From Rhodeus uyekii (taxonomy: Eukaryota > Chordata > Actinopteri > Cypriniformes > Acheilognathidae), in assembly GCA_037043235.1 (NCBI GenBank), contig JAWRVZ010000063.1:1371501-1435500 (forward strand): a stretch of 64,000 nt of DNA, read 5' to 3'. This document shows, piece by piece, positions 22,547 through 34,066 of the stretch (positions are counted from its first letter, which is position 1; each line of letters opens with the position of its first letter). Below the pieces are notes generated by a model. The model was given only the letters and a program-made list of their open reading frames with translations. It was not told the DNA's origin and made no database searches. A program made the translations under genes and the position numbers.

Positions 22547-22957
22547 GGTTCCCTTTCAAGGGAACTCGCGCTGCGTGGAACGCTATGGGGAATACTTGGA
22601 CGATAGTCTCGTGAAGCACTATGTAAACGATTGAACGATCGAACACTTCGCTAAAAAGAGTTGGGGACCTACAGGCACTATCTGTAGTTCACTCCCTTCT
22701 TGAGTTTGCACCTGGGATTGCAAAAGCCTTCCTCCATCCCAGGCCAGGTTATGTACCTAAAGTGCCCACACATGTGGCCCGGGCTATAGTGCTGTAGGCC
22801 TTCTGCACTCCCCCCTTCGGTGACCAGGACCAGGAGTTTAAAAACAAGGTCTGTACAGTGCGAGTCTCAGGTGGCGTTGGCATATCGTTCCCCAAAGCGT
22901 TCGATGCAGCGTCTCGCTCCCTCTTCAGGGAACTATGGTTACATACGTAACCTGAGA
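22547..22957 (+). mobile_element. Miniature DIRS derivative (about 410 bp)
   Basis: The left end is 'ggttccctttcaagggaact' with 'cgctgcgtggaacgctatgg'; the right end holds 'cgttcgatgcagcgtctcgc' and 'tcttcagggaactatggtta', giving DIRS-like terminal motifs on both sides. Between them, in plus orientation, is recombinase sequence (LEFAPGIAKAFLHPRPGY, PKVPTHVARAIVL, stop, AFCTPPFGDQDQEF) homologous to minus-strand 8860-8700 of the second DIRS copy. It has no RT and no gag. Confidence 0.75.
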
Positions 22958-23149
22958 GGGTTTCAGCAATATTTTAAATGTATAATTTTTTTAACATAAG
23001 TTATCAGACTACTCTCAGTTTAGACTTTATCAGTTTGAACTATGTTCAATATTTTTAGTGCATTTACCTTTCATAATTAATCACCAGAATAATATGTTAT
23101 TATTTTTTTATAATATATTATATATTTATATAATACATTATTATTACTT
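22958..23149. other. Unannotated AT-rich stretch
   Basis: TTAT-rich; nothing else seen. Confidence 0.5.
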
Positions 23150-23330
23150 TTATTCAACAAGGATTTAATTGATCAGTGTAGTGACAGTAAACAGCTTTAA
23201 ATATTTACAAAAACAAATGTATTATATAATATTATATATTATAATATGAATGATATTTTCAATAAAATAAATGCAACTTTGGTGAGCATAAGACATTTCT
23301 TTCAAAACATTTTTTTAATAAATATGGCTA
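23150..23330. repeat. Interspersed repeat, rearranged copy
   Basis: 'attcaacaaggatttaattg', 'gatcagtgtagtgacagtaa' followed by 'aataaatgcaactttggtga' and 'agacatttctttcaaaac', phrases shared with 10112-10315 in different order. Confidence 0.5.
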
Positions 23331-24339
23331 CTTTTGAATAGCATACAGATAAAGTTGTTTTGCCTCCATGAGGGTGTAGATCCAGCAAGTACTAATTTGA
23401 CGATGTTTCAAACATGTTTCCAGTATGATGGATGGCAAGATGGCAGCACCCAGGACCGTATGTACCAGCTGAGAAACTGTCATTGAGATGGATGGGAATG
23501 TTAATGGATAGCGTACAGGTTGCTTTGCAAGAGTAAAATTCACAAATTACCCTGTAATAATATGCTTTTCATTGCTTCAATCAGTTATCCTTACTACGCA
23601 TCTAAAACAAAACTCCACATGCATCATCAAGTGGCATTTATTATCAGGATTTGATTTCTCAGACAAATGAGCTTTACCAGACATACCCAACTATGTAGTG
23701 TGAGAAAACTGTGATGCTCAACCCACCGTTCAGATCTGTATTAGGTTTGTAAGACGTTTCCCGTTAAGCTTGCGGTCAATCTGGCTGGTTCACAGGGTCC
23801 CTGGAGATTCCAAGCCTTTGAAGAACGTTGAGCAGTGAGACCAAGCTCAAATCATCCGGAAGGCCTCTGAGGAATCGCTTACGTTAGAGGACGCTATGAA
23901 TGGCACTCTGGTGCTCTGAGGGACCCCTGCTGCTACCCCAAATTTTGGCTGCTATTACAAGGAGAAAGAGAAAGAGACAGAGAAGAGTTCTAGAACTTTA
24001 CCACACTTTACCACCAGGTTACCATAATGCCTCTTAGGTTCATTGATCAGATGCCTCGGTTTCACAACGTGTGTCCTGACATGACGACAAGTACAGTATA
24101 TCCTGGTTCCAGCTGTTTTTACTTTAAAATTGAACATGTCAATCCATTCATTGTTTCTGCTATTGTTTGCAGATGATTTGTCATTTTTGCAATAAGTAGC
24201 TTCTGAAGTAAAAAAATGCATTTTCAAAGATGAGCAGAAACAAGCGCAGCAGGTTATTTTCATAATGCAGTATACGAAAAAATGAGAGGAGCATTACAAA
24301 AGACATTCAGTTAGCTTACACTGTAAAACATATTAATTG
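23331..24339. other. Unannotated interval
   Basis: No gene supported; small ORFs only. Confidence 0.5.
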
Positions 24340-24520
24340 CATCTTAAAGTAAAAATGAAAATTCTGTCATAATTTACATCATGTATGTTGAACTAAAAAG
24401 AAGATATTTTATAGAATGTTGGTTACCATGGAATTCTACTGTCTGGATACCAAAATTCTTCGAAATATCTTCTTTTTAGTTCAACAGAGTAAATAATTTC
24501 AATTTTTGGGTTAACCAACC
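24340..24520. repeat. Foldback element with long arms
   Basis: 'ttgaactaaaaagaagatat' near 24388 recurs inverted near 24466-24487, around a core 'ggttaccatggaattctact'. The outer arm 'aaaaatgaaaattctgtc' pairs loosely with 'aatttcaatttttgggttaa'. MITE-like hairpin, about 180 bp. Confidence 0.7.
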
Positions 24521-26034
24521 ATTTTTCTTTTTTTTTCGGGTTTCAATATGTGAACAGTTTTTGTTCAATTATTTTCACAAAAACAACCATGTATATTTGT
24601 GGAAACGTATTTTCATGTATATTTACATGTAAATAGGAAGTTGGCATATTTAAGCAGTATCAGTATTAGTTGTAGAATGACATTGACAGAATAGACATAA
24701 AATGTGTACTTTTAAAAATTCTTTCATTTCAGAAAGAAATACACAAAAAGAGTATATAGTTTATTCATTTACATGAATGAAATAAACATTTTGTCCAAAA
24801 ATGAACAGGCAACTTCTCTTTATTAAAGTATTGTTTAGTAAATGGTCATTTAAAAAACAATATCACACCTAAAGATGCAGTATGTAATTTTCTCAGCTAG
24901 TGTTTAAAATGGGTACTGCAGTCCAAAGTCAAAATATTGGAGTCGAGGACACACAGATGGGTTACCAGATTAAAAATATAAAACATCGTGACGAGCCCTA
25001 CACATCTCCAATATTGGTCTACATTTTAATGTGCCCCTGTCATAGATCTTTTTAGGTGAATGCCGAGGTGGAATCTGTGATCTCTGTTTAAAAAATTGTT
25101 TTTCAGATAAACAACTATATGAACGTAGTATGTGTATGTGTCCTAAAAAGTATGGTATTTTTGTGCTTTAGCAGTCAAGAAAACACTCAGCATCTTTAAA
25201 AGTGTGCTGTTGTTTATTGGGATATTTACACTGGGTTACTTGAGGCCTTGAGCACATAACTTGCATGGAATATTGCGTTCTGTTCATTTCAGTTCAAGAA
25301 GTAAACTTGTTATTCAGACATACAGCAAATGTGTTACTGTATAACTGTCAGGCAACAGTTACATTTAAATGACGAAACTCAGTTATCAGGAAAATTATTA
25401 ATAATTTTGTTTTCTTTATTTTCTGCCCTCTGCCCATGCATCTTATGAATAGTCATATAGGATAAGTATGACCCACTTTAAAGGTGGTTAAAATGATAGC
25501 TTTAATTCAAAGAAAACAAAAGAAATGTATTAGAATTAGTATTAATATTTATAAATTCTCATAATATATGTGCAGTTTTCAAAATACACACCCTGTTTTT
25601 GCTCTACAAAGAAAAGAAAACAGAACAGCAAATGAAGAAGTGAAAGCTTTCAGTTCCTTGTATTCAGGGACAAATCATTCAAATAATGATTGCTGACAGG
25701 GCTATTTCTAAGAAACTTGATGATACAGTAAATTTCACTTGTATTGAGGAACTGTCTAGATTAACCGTGGGTGAAGAAATGTTATTTCATTTTGTCCAGT
25801 CTGCAGCAGGGGTGTTTTCTTTGAGGAGGCAGTGCCAAAAAAATTGGCATGAGTAAAGTACAAAAATTAATACAACCAAATATTATGAAATGTGAGATGA
25901 AAAAGCCCATTAAGCAAAGTCAGTCTGGTCAACAGGGACACCAGCCTATAATGTTTCAAAGTTTAATAGTTTAATAATTAACAATGACAGATTGTATTAA
26001 AATTCAGATTGTATTGTATTCATTCAAAATAAAA
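24521..26034. other. Unannotated interval
   Basis: AT-rich. 24865-24990 ('gatgcagtatgtaattttct...') resembles a dispersed fish repeat, weakly. No gene. Confidence 0.45.
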
Positions 26035-26200
26035 ATAAAAATGAAAATGCAGTCATCATTTACTCACCCTCAAGTTGATCCAAACCTATATGGATTTGTT
26101 TCTTCTGCTGAACATAATAGAATAAATTTTGAAAAATGTCTGTAACCAAGTTGATGGAAGTCAATGGGGATCAGTAAATGTTTGGTTAGCCAAACTAAAA
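26035..26200 (+). repeat. Foldback-family interspersed repeat
   Basis: 'tcatcatttactcaccctca', 'cttctgctgaacataataga', 'ggaagtcaatggggatcag', shared with the copies at 19206 and 24340. Confidence 0.65.
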
Positions 26201-26819
26201 AAATCTGAAAGCAAGACATGGTTTCTCATTTGAAAAGTCCACCACAGGCCGCTGAAATTACATCTGCACTTAACTGCAATTTAATGGAGTTCTTATCACT
26301 TTCATAAAGGTCAAGTGGGGTCATTATTGAACAAGAAAGAAGTTATTACAAAAACTACAAAATGTATTATAAATCGAATATCCTCTTCGTGTTGGCTGCT
26401 AGAGTATACTATTAAGCCACAGATGGGCTTTCTCATCAAATCTCAAATATACTGTACTGAAGTTATAGAATTTGTTCTTTGAGATTTTTTCAGTCAAAGC
26501 ACCCGAGACACTTCCATTACAGTTTCATGCTACATTTAACGCATTATCTTTTGGTTAACAGGTTCTGCTAGCATTACTACATGAGCTCAAGCTTCATTTG
26601 ACCTCAGAAAACTCAATGTTGGCATTAGGTGGAGGCTTAAATTGTCTTAGTAAAGCTATCTTAGGCCAAGAATTTATATATATACAGTATTATAAACTTC
26701 TTGAATATACAGTAAGAGATATGCAAATATAATATACTGTAATATATAATTGCATTTTTTTATATTTAATAAATATAGTAAGGGTTAATTTACAAAGTAA
26801 TCAAATTTCCTTAGGTGTA
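26201..26819. other. Unannotated stretch
   Basis: No gene or repeat recognised. Confidence 0.5.
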
Positions 26820-26935
26820 TTTCTATTTATACGTTACATTTTAACTGTTACATTTTTTGCGCTCCCTGAGAATCAAAGCCATGACCTTGGTGTTACTAGC
26901 AACACATGCTGCTGTTTGAGCTTCAGGAATACCCA
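26820..26935 (-). repeat. tRNA-derived SINE fragment (copy 4)
   Basis: Minus strand: 'ctcaaacagcagcatgtgtt', 'ccaaggtcatggctttgatt', then a truncated tail. Central part missing. Confidence 0.6.
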
Positions 26936-28669
26936 AGGTAACTTGAGTCATTATTTGATCAATGCATCATCTTCTATGTCCCCGGCTGGCTTTTCTTCTT
27001 TACACATTTACCTTCATGAATAATAAAACATGAATATCCTAGGCACTGTTATATATCTGTCTGGTTGTGGCCTCTTGTGAAATAAGAATGTGATCCATTT
27101 GTGCCAGACACTAAAAACTTGTAGACATACGTGTCTTGAAAGCAATGCCTCAAAACAAGACACATTCTGACTGGTACTTTCAAACCTTAGTCCAGTTTAG
27201 TACTCTGAAGAGTTCTTCAGACTTACAACCAAGGTAGCGTGAGGGAATAACATCTACGTTTGATGAGTGGCTTCTCTGTGAATAAATTCTCTACTCCATC
27301 AGTTTTGCGGTCTATACTACCCCTGACTCAACAGTGCACAGAGATGGGAATTAATTAAGCGGTTTTGGAGGACGCAACCTAGAAGCTACGATTTACCAGT
27401 GCTTGTATTAGATGAGATCAATACTTTGACGACTACAGCTTTAGAGTTTGTGACAGTATGCTTCGACCGTCGTTTCTTTTGCTCCGTATTTATTTTCTTC
27501 CTTGCACTTTTATATTTAACTGAGGGACGACTTAAAATGACATTGATAGGGAGGTTGAACGTTTTTGTGTTTTTAAACAAGGAAGGACTGGTGTTTCAGG
27601 CTAGCTTTCAGAGGTATCAAGTAGCGAATTACCAAAACTTACATTAAGTCATTTTTAATCAGAAATTGTACTCTAAGTCTACTTGAGTACATTTTAAGTA
27701 GTCTTTATTTACAAATCCCAATTAAATACAACAACAGTTGCCGCATAATATAATACTATTATAATATTATATTAATTAATACATTCATATTATATATAAT
27801 ATTAATAATACAAAATAAACAGGCTCTGTCAAGAAACAGACTCATAGAGATATCGTTCACAATCAAATGGTAATTTATTAACAGACTTGAGTGCAAAAGT
27901 TGAGTATTTCAGCAAATAACAACTGAGCGGGGATCTTGAGGAATAATCTTTCTCTCTTACTTGTATTTGGATACACACATTTGGGAAAAAGGAGAAGAAA
28001 TCCAGTAACGAGAAGAATAACAAACAAAATGACACAAACAGAAAAAGTAGTAATTGATGTTATAAATGCATAAACTTGAAACTTTTTATCTTAATTGTAA
28101 GAATCTATCGGACATGACAAATAAATAAAAAAACACAATCACAAACACGATAGGCTACATAATAATTTAAACTCTAATTTAATTAATAACTAATTCATTA
28201 ATAAAATAATTGGTTATTAGAAGTTTATTAATGTTTTTTTTTTATGAATGAGGAAATTAAAGTGGGTTGAATCCAATGAGCTCTAAAAGAATTTTAATAT
28301 CCTTTTCTGTAGTTAAATGCGACATCCACAACGGCAGGCCACCCATACTCTTGTGTTGACCATATATAAATTTTAAATAGCAAAACAAATAACATGTTCA
28401 GCATCTGTCTCTGACTCTCAGTGATTTTTATTGATTAGTCTTTTAGCACAAATTCCCATTAGTCCTATAAAACAAATTAAGGCTATTCTGATCTTTTATT
28501 TTGCTCTGAAACCTGCCTAAAAAAAAATTTAGCTTACAAAGCAAAATGAAAACAATTAGTTTTTAATCAATGTACTTGACAGCCTACACCCAACCACTCA
28601 CTGTCTCATATACTTCTGAGTGGGAGATCTTCCCAGGGCAGTATTCTCCCTAGGTCAGGATGCCTATTC
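26936..28669. other. Unannotated interval
   Basis: AT-rich, with a TAAT-rich patch at 27740-27810. No gene supported. Confidence 0.5.
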
Positions 28670-28918
28670 TAGGGCTGAGGAAACAATCCAGCTGAAATAG
28701 TGGAAATTTGTAATCACTACTTTATTGATTCCATAGCTACCATTGCACAATGCTTCTCGCCTGAGTATATGAATGTTTGTCCAGTTAACACAATGGAGCC
28801 TGTTTTCAGCATGAGGTCTGTTACTGATTTAGACGTTATGAGAACGATTAAATCTCTTAAACCTTCTAGAGCAAAGGATGTATCTGGTTTGGATGTAGAC
28901 ATGCTTAAAGGGTCATGA
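28670..28918 (+). pseudogene. Non-LTR retrotransposon (LINE) RT fragment
   Basis: A short open stretch reads CNHYFIDSIATIAQCFSPEY, then VTDLDVMRTIKSLKPSRAKD and VSGLDVDML before a stop at 28916-28918. The pattern 'hydrophobic-x-x-IKSLKxSxAKDxxGxD' is what precedes the RT palm in several fish LINEs. It is a 5'- and 3'-truncated relic without catalytic motifs. The subfamily cannot be named from this much. Confidence 0.6.
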
Positions 28919-29126
28919 AACCCCACTCTTTCAGCTCAAGTCTACCTCACAACCTTTTTGAAAAATGCAACTTAAATTGGCATGGATAGCTGTGAAAAAA
29001 GGGAGGTAAGTGGATTTGGCAGGGCAAGGATGAGAGGTAGGTGAGCAACTAAGAGGTTGTTAATCAGTGTTAGTTAGACCAATTACCAGAATCATTAGTC
29101 TTCAATTTCTCAGGGTACGTTTCCAG
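28919..29126. other. Unannotated spacer
   Basis: Nothing recognised. Confidence 0.5.
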
Positions 29127-29175
29127 TATGTACAGAACAGTATGTACAGAAAAGTATGTACGGAACAGTATGTAA
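29127..29175. repeat. 14-bp minisatellite, left part
   Basis: About 3.5 units of 'gaacagtatgtacg' (with a/g variants). Continues at 29717 beyond the SINE. Confidence 0.85.
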
Positions 29176-29716
29176 ATAATTCATTACATTTATATAGCGC
29201 TTTATCAAAGTCTCTCAAAGTCGCTTTACATGGAAGGGGGAATCTCCTCAACCGCCACTAGAGAGCAGCATCCACCTGGATGTTGCGACGGCAGCCATAT
29301 TGCGCCAGAACGCTCACCACACACTAGCTTTATTGGTGGAGAGGAGACAGAGTGATGATGCAGCCAATCAGAGTAAGGGGATGGTTAGGAAGCCATGATG
29401 GACATATTTGGCCAGAATGCCGGGGTTACACCCCTACTCTTGCGAAAGACATCCTGGGATTTTTAATGACCACAGAGAGTCAGGACCTCGGTTTATCGGC
29501 TCATCCGAATGACGGTGCTCATTTCAGTACAGTGTCCCCGTCACTATACTGGGGCGGTAGGACTCACATAGACCAGAGGGTGAGCACCCCCTGCTGGCCT
29601 CCTAACACCACTTCCAGCAGCAATCAGTCTCCCATCCAGGAAAAGACCACACACATCCCCGCTTAGCTTTTGTGAGCAACCAGTCGTAGGCTAGAGGGTG
29701 ACATTGCTGCCAGCGA
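29176..29716 (-). repeat. 5S rRNA-derived SINE (SINE3-like)
   Basis: The minus-strand head near 29700-29625 reads 'ctcacaaaagctaagcgggg', 'gtcttttcctggatgggaga', which matches the 5S rRNA internal promoter region ('gctaagcagggt...', 'cctggatgggagaccgcc'). The body continues with 'gggggtgctcaccctctgg' and the tail ends 'gcgactttgagagactttga', 'taaagcgctatataaatgta'. The order, 5S-like head and LINE-like tail, is that of 5S-derived SINEs; at about 540 bp it is long for one. ATGTA occurs on both sides and may be the target duplication. Confidence 0.7.
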
Positions 29717-29913
29717 TGTACAGAACAGTATGTACGGAACAGTATGTACGGAACAGTATGTACGGAACAGTATGTACGGAACAGTATGTACGGAACAGTA
29801 CGTACGGAACAGTATGTACGGAACAGTATGTACGGAACAGTATGTACGGAACAGTATGTACAGAACAGTATGTATGGAACAGTATGTACGGAACAGTATG
29901 TACGGAACAGAAC
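29717..29913. repeat. 14-bp minisatellite, main array
   Basis: About 14 units of 'gaacagtatgtacg'. The unit lacks stop codons in several frames, which creates apparent ORFs of up to 158 codons with repeated MYGTVCTEQYVRNS (plus) or VHTVPYILFRTYCS (minus). These are artefacts of the repeat. Confidence 0.95.
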
Positions 29914-30065
29914 ACAGAAGTGTAGTGGAACTTTGCCATGGAAAAGACAGGTGATATGGTGTAATATGAGTGATATATATGGAGCAAATGATCTTATAGT
30001 CATAACAGCAATCATGAAGGTTAAAACAGGTGCTGTTAAAAAAAAAGTTATAATAGAGCTATATG
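29914..30065. other. Spacer
   Basis: Nothing recognised. Confidence 0.5.
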
Positions 30066-30865
30066 CAGTGGAGTCCACTTATCTTGACCTCGGTTAACTC
30101 GCCAACCCTATTATGTCAATGTTTTTGAAGTGGAACCGCAAAACTCCCTATTTGTCAGCATTTTCTTATCGGTTATGTCGATTATTTTATGTCGTCGAAC
30201 CCTGATATCTCGACCACAAAAGAGGGACAATTCACCACTTCACATGATTATCTCGTGACTCATGATCGTACCCAGCTCACTACGCATGCACTGAGTTCGC
30301 GTTGCACGTACAGTCACAGACGAACTCGCGGAAGTGGCGGAAAAATAAAGCCTTCTAAATGCTATCTTGGAAGAGGAGGCAGGAGTTAGCATTATTGTCC
30401 AGGAATTCCCAGATTACATTGACATCGACAAAGATGTTGTTACTGATAGAAGCATTTGTTTTCAAGCAGACCGTTAAAGGCAAAAAGCAACAAAGCATTT
30501 TAGAAACCATAGTAACCGCGTGTGCAATGCTATCAGAACTGTGTCAGAGCGAAATGACGTTTATATGTGGTTGTGACTGTTTACGCTGTGAGCAAAATTG
30601 TGTTTGCAATGTTGGAGAAAATAATTAAAGGTTTGTATGGAGAATTGAAGGTGTTTTTTTATTGTATACTGGTAAATCTCTGCTGTTAGTTGCTGCACAT
30701 ATGCCTTTTGTTGTTAGCAAACATATACAGTGTATGTACATTTTTATAGCATGTCGATCGCTTCATCAAATAAATCAGCATATTGGCTTTTGGTTATCTC
30801 GATCATCGGTTATCTCGATGCTTTTTTGCAACCCCCGAGGCCGTCGAGATAACCAGGTTCCACTG
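30066..30865 (+). mobile_element. Tigger-like element, family 3, copy A (800 bp)
   Basis: Left end cagtggagtccacttatctt; right end ataaccaggttccactg followed by TA. The left flank is TG rather than TA, probably mutated. It shares 'gaattcccagattacattga' (transposase-tail-like) and 'catatgccttttgttgttag' with the copies at 33445 and 53409 but lacks about 260 bp of their interior. Confidence 0.82.
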
Positions 30866-32440
30866 TAGTATGAATGTGTAGTGTGAATGAAATTCCAATA
30901 TCCGCCAGGTTGTCACTGTTATGTGACATACGGTGTCGGTTGCTTCAGTGTCATGTCTGTATTCAGAAAAATACTACTCAGCTCACATAATCTTTTTCCT
31001 ACTATACTCCAATATGCTCACTAGATTGCAATGGAAAATGAATTGAAATTATGATTCTGCCTAAAGAAATACAAGCTCAAATTAAATATACCCTAACATT
31101 CACAAAGATGCGCAATTACAAATTTCAGATTTTTGAGGAGAAAAAATGCAATTATGAATTCTATGGGGTATAATGGAAAAGTAATATAACGAGTAGTGTA
31201 ACAAATTACTGTTGCCAAGAAGTAATAAGTAAAGTAATATTACTTTTGAAAGGAATAATGAGTAATGAGCAATAAATAAATAAAAATGGTAATGAGTAAA
31301 CAACACTGAAATAATGAAATAATTAACTAAAATCCTTATTCTTAATCCTGAAATGCATGACTTTAGTTTGCTTAACAACACTGTCCAGCTGGGGTTTGTA
31401 ATCGCTATACAATGAAGTGTATTTATTACTGCAATGTAAAGTGATCACTGAAGTCCTATTTAAAAGTCTCAAAGTGCTTTCTCTCACTTTAGAATGATGG
31501 TGTGGAAGAGATAAAGGTGAGAGGGAAAAAGAAAACAGAACCTTTAATCATGTTTTATTCCAGAGCGAGCAGAGAGCAGAGGAAGAGAAAAGAATGAATT
31601 CTTGCTGGGAAAAGATATGCCAGCGAGGATGAACAATTAAATCCTAAGGGAATGCATCTGAGTCGAATGAGACATACTGTAAGAGGGTTTGTTGACACGC
31701 ACACATGAGCATATTAGGGTGCCGACATGATGACTAGTACAGCAAATGTGCCACTTACAAATGAAGAACTTCTGCTTTGCGGCTAGAGCTCCCCAAATGG
31801 GAACGATCTGTGAGTCATTGTGCAATTTTCTGTTGACCCACTGGACCCACCAATCAAATCGCTGCTTTTACCAGCAGAACCGTACATAAGTTCTTTAGGT
31901 TATTCGCATATATCATAAACCCCATCCTTCCAATGATTGCACAAGTACTGCAGAAATTCAGACCCGGTTTGAACTATACAGAAACAATCAATGGGTGTTG
32001 AGAAAGATCATGTGGTCTTATTTAATTGATTTTGTGCAAGTAATGGCAAGTGAAGTTTGGTTTTAATGAATACATAGATTTACTTGACCACATCATTATA
32101 CCACCACCCACAACCCACAAGGTCTGTTTTGCATGTAAGGACAAATACTGCCTCAACAAATTTCTATCAGAGCAAAGATACCAGCATAAGTCTTTAAATA
32201 ATTAATGCTGTGTATGTCAGAGAAGGCTTAATTATATTAGCCTCTGTTACTTCACATACTTTTCCATACCAGGCTGAAAATAATGAGCGTTTTCCCATAA
32301 CACCTGTCTTGTGAGCGTAACCTTTCCCCTAATCAAACCGCTGAATAACACAAAAGACTGATTTGACCACAAAAAGAAAATATACAATGAAGAATTTTCA
32401 TTGTCGCTTGCCAATCAGATTCATAGTGGGCAAAAATGGT
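30866..32440. other. Unannotated interval
   Basis: 31165-31290 has 'taatgagtaatgagc' and 'agtaatattactttt' phrases like the relic at 7771. Otherwise nothing recognised. Confidence 0.5.
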
Positions 32441-32760
32441 GTTGCTAATGTGAACCAGATGACTGTAACGCAATCATGTACAGGCGTCCAGGGAATGCCA
32501 CAGGAACGTAATAATCCTAAATATTCACAAGTGGATATTTGTGTGTCAGTCAACAATGTAGTGCACTTCACGGATAGATTTCATGCATATTATACATATC
32601 ATGCATAGACTTTGTCACAGAGTATAACAAACAAAAGGGGGAAAAAACAAAACATTGCAAATGTGAACCAGATGCCCGTAACACACTAACTTACAGGCAT
32701 GCAGGGAATTCCACTGGACCTAAATATTCACAAGTGGATTTTTGGGTGTCAGTCAACAGA
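32441..32760 (+). repeat. Diverged local direct duplication (about 110 bp units)
   Basis: 32441-32559 and 32653-32760 share 'aatgtgaaccagatg', 'acaggc.t.cagggaat', 'cctaaatattcacaagtgga' and 'gtgtcagtcaac', with a spacer of about 95 bp. No transposon ends seen. Confidence 0.8.
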
Positions 32761-33444
32761 GCCAATTCATGGTTCTTTCTTTGAAAAAAACCTGACAGTT
32801 CCCTCTATGAAAGAATCATGAACTACTGTTTCATCCTGAAACAGTCAAGCAGAACTTCATGTTTAGTCGTGAGGAACAAAGCTGATGATAAGACATTGCT
32901 AATTATATTTCACTGGTGAGATGAATGCCCATTTGAAGTTTCAACAAGCTCCACCATTTGCAATCTGTCCAGAGTTTCTGCTAACAGTAATAGCATTCTG
33001 CAGTTCCATGGGTGGGGAAGAGTTCAAAGAAGAGAGGCAGGATGTCTTTTCAGCCATCTGACAAGTCCCACTGATTATTTTCGCTACAGTTTAAAGTTTA
33101 AAAAGGCACACGGGTAGGGAATGACAGCAAAAAATAAACAAAGATAACAGAATCTGTGGCTCACGCTGGGTATTTGGTATGTTAACACAGAATTGAATTA
33201 TGTCTGACATATGGTAGCACAGCATCTGTGCCAGTGACATGCCATGATCCGGACTGCCAGAAGCTCAACATATTCTCTAGGGCTGGAAGAATCTGCGCGG
33301 ATCATTCCAGTTTATGTGTTCACGTGCTGTTTGCTCTGGCAACAGGAAGTACTGTCAATTTGCAGACCTAAAACCCGGAAACAAATTTTTGAGTAATGGT
33401 TTCCCTGTGGAGTTTTCTATGGGTTTTTAGATTGTTTGTATATA
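32761..33444. other. Unannotated stretch
   Basis: No gene. 33340-33420 ('aacccggaaacaaatttttg') may be a dispersed repeat fragment. Confidence 0.45.
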
Positions 33445-34066
33445 CAGTGGAACCCGGTTATCTCGACGGCCTCGGGGGTTGCAAAAAAGCGTCGAGATAA
33501 CCGATGATTAAGAAAACCAAAAGCTAATATGACGATTTATTTGATGAAGCGATCGGCATGTTATAAAAATGTACATACACTGTATATATTTGCTAACAAC
33601 AAAAGGCATATGTGCACCAACTAACAGCAGAGACGGTAACGGCTACTTTATGTTTACGTTGTGAATATACCTTTAAGACGGCGTGTGTAGTTCTGTGCGC
33701 GCTGTTCTGGTGTGAGCGCGCACGGGGAGGAGAGTGTTTTGAGTGAGGAGAGAGATGGCCGCTCTACCGCTGACTCTTATAAAGCATAATCTACTGTTTC
33801 TTTTTTTCCTTCTTTTATTTGTGATGTTTGTCAGAGTGTTTTCTTTTTCCTGGTTTGTACTTGCGCTCTTTACATGTTTGAGAAGAGTGTGCTGGTACGA
33901 AACCCATCTATAAAGCTCGTCATCTGAGGAGTCGTCATCCACTCTGACAGCCGGTGCATGATTTACCAGTATAGGATAAAAAACACCTTAAATTCTCATA
34001 CAATCCTTTAATTATATTCTCCAACATTGCAAACACAATTTCGCTCACAGCGTATAACGAAACAAA
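33445..34066 (-). mobile_element. Tigger-like element, family 3, copy B (truncated)
   Basis: The element's right terminus lies at 33445 (cagtggaacccggttatctc, preceded by TA). It runs in reverse relative to copies A and C and stops without a second terminus near 34066, inside 'tttcgctcacagcgtataac'. It retains the interior missing from copy A, including the frame at 33673-33942. Confidence 0.8.
33673..33942 (-). pseudogene. Unidentified ORF inside Tigger-like copy B, 89 codons
   Basis: The frame begins MDDDSSDDELYRWVSYQHTL and continues KHVKSASTNQ, a Lys/Arg-rich centre (NKRRKKRNSR), then an Arg/Thr-rich tail. The homologous DNA in copy C (about 54010-54260, opposite strand) conserves LYRWVSYQHTLLKHVK-type sequence but has frameshifts. 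The acidic start could be the end of a transposase; a captured host fragment is the other option. Function unknown. Confidence 0.3.

Noticed and set aside
29625..29700. 5S rRNA gene
   Set aside because: Only the internal promoter region resembles 5S, and it is fused to a SINE body and tail.
29717..29913. Possible CRISPR-like regular array
   Set aside because: 14-bp units are head to tail with no spacers; eukaryotic minisatellite.
29602..30097. Repeated-peptide ORFs on both strands (up to 158 codons)
   Set aside because: Produced by the 14-bp minisatellite, whose unit lacks stop codons in several frames.
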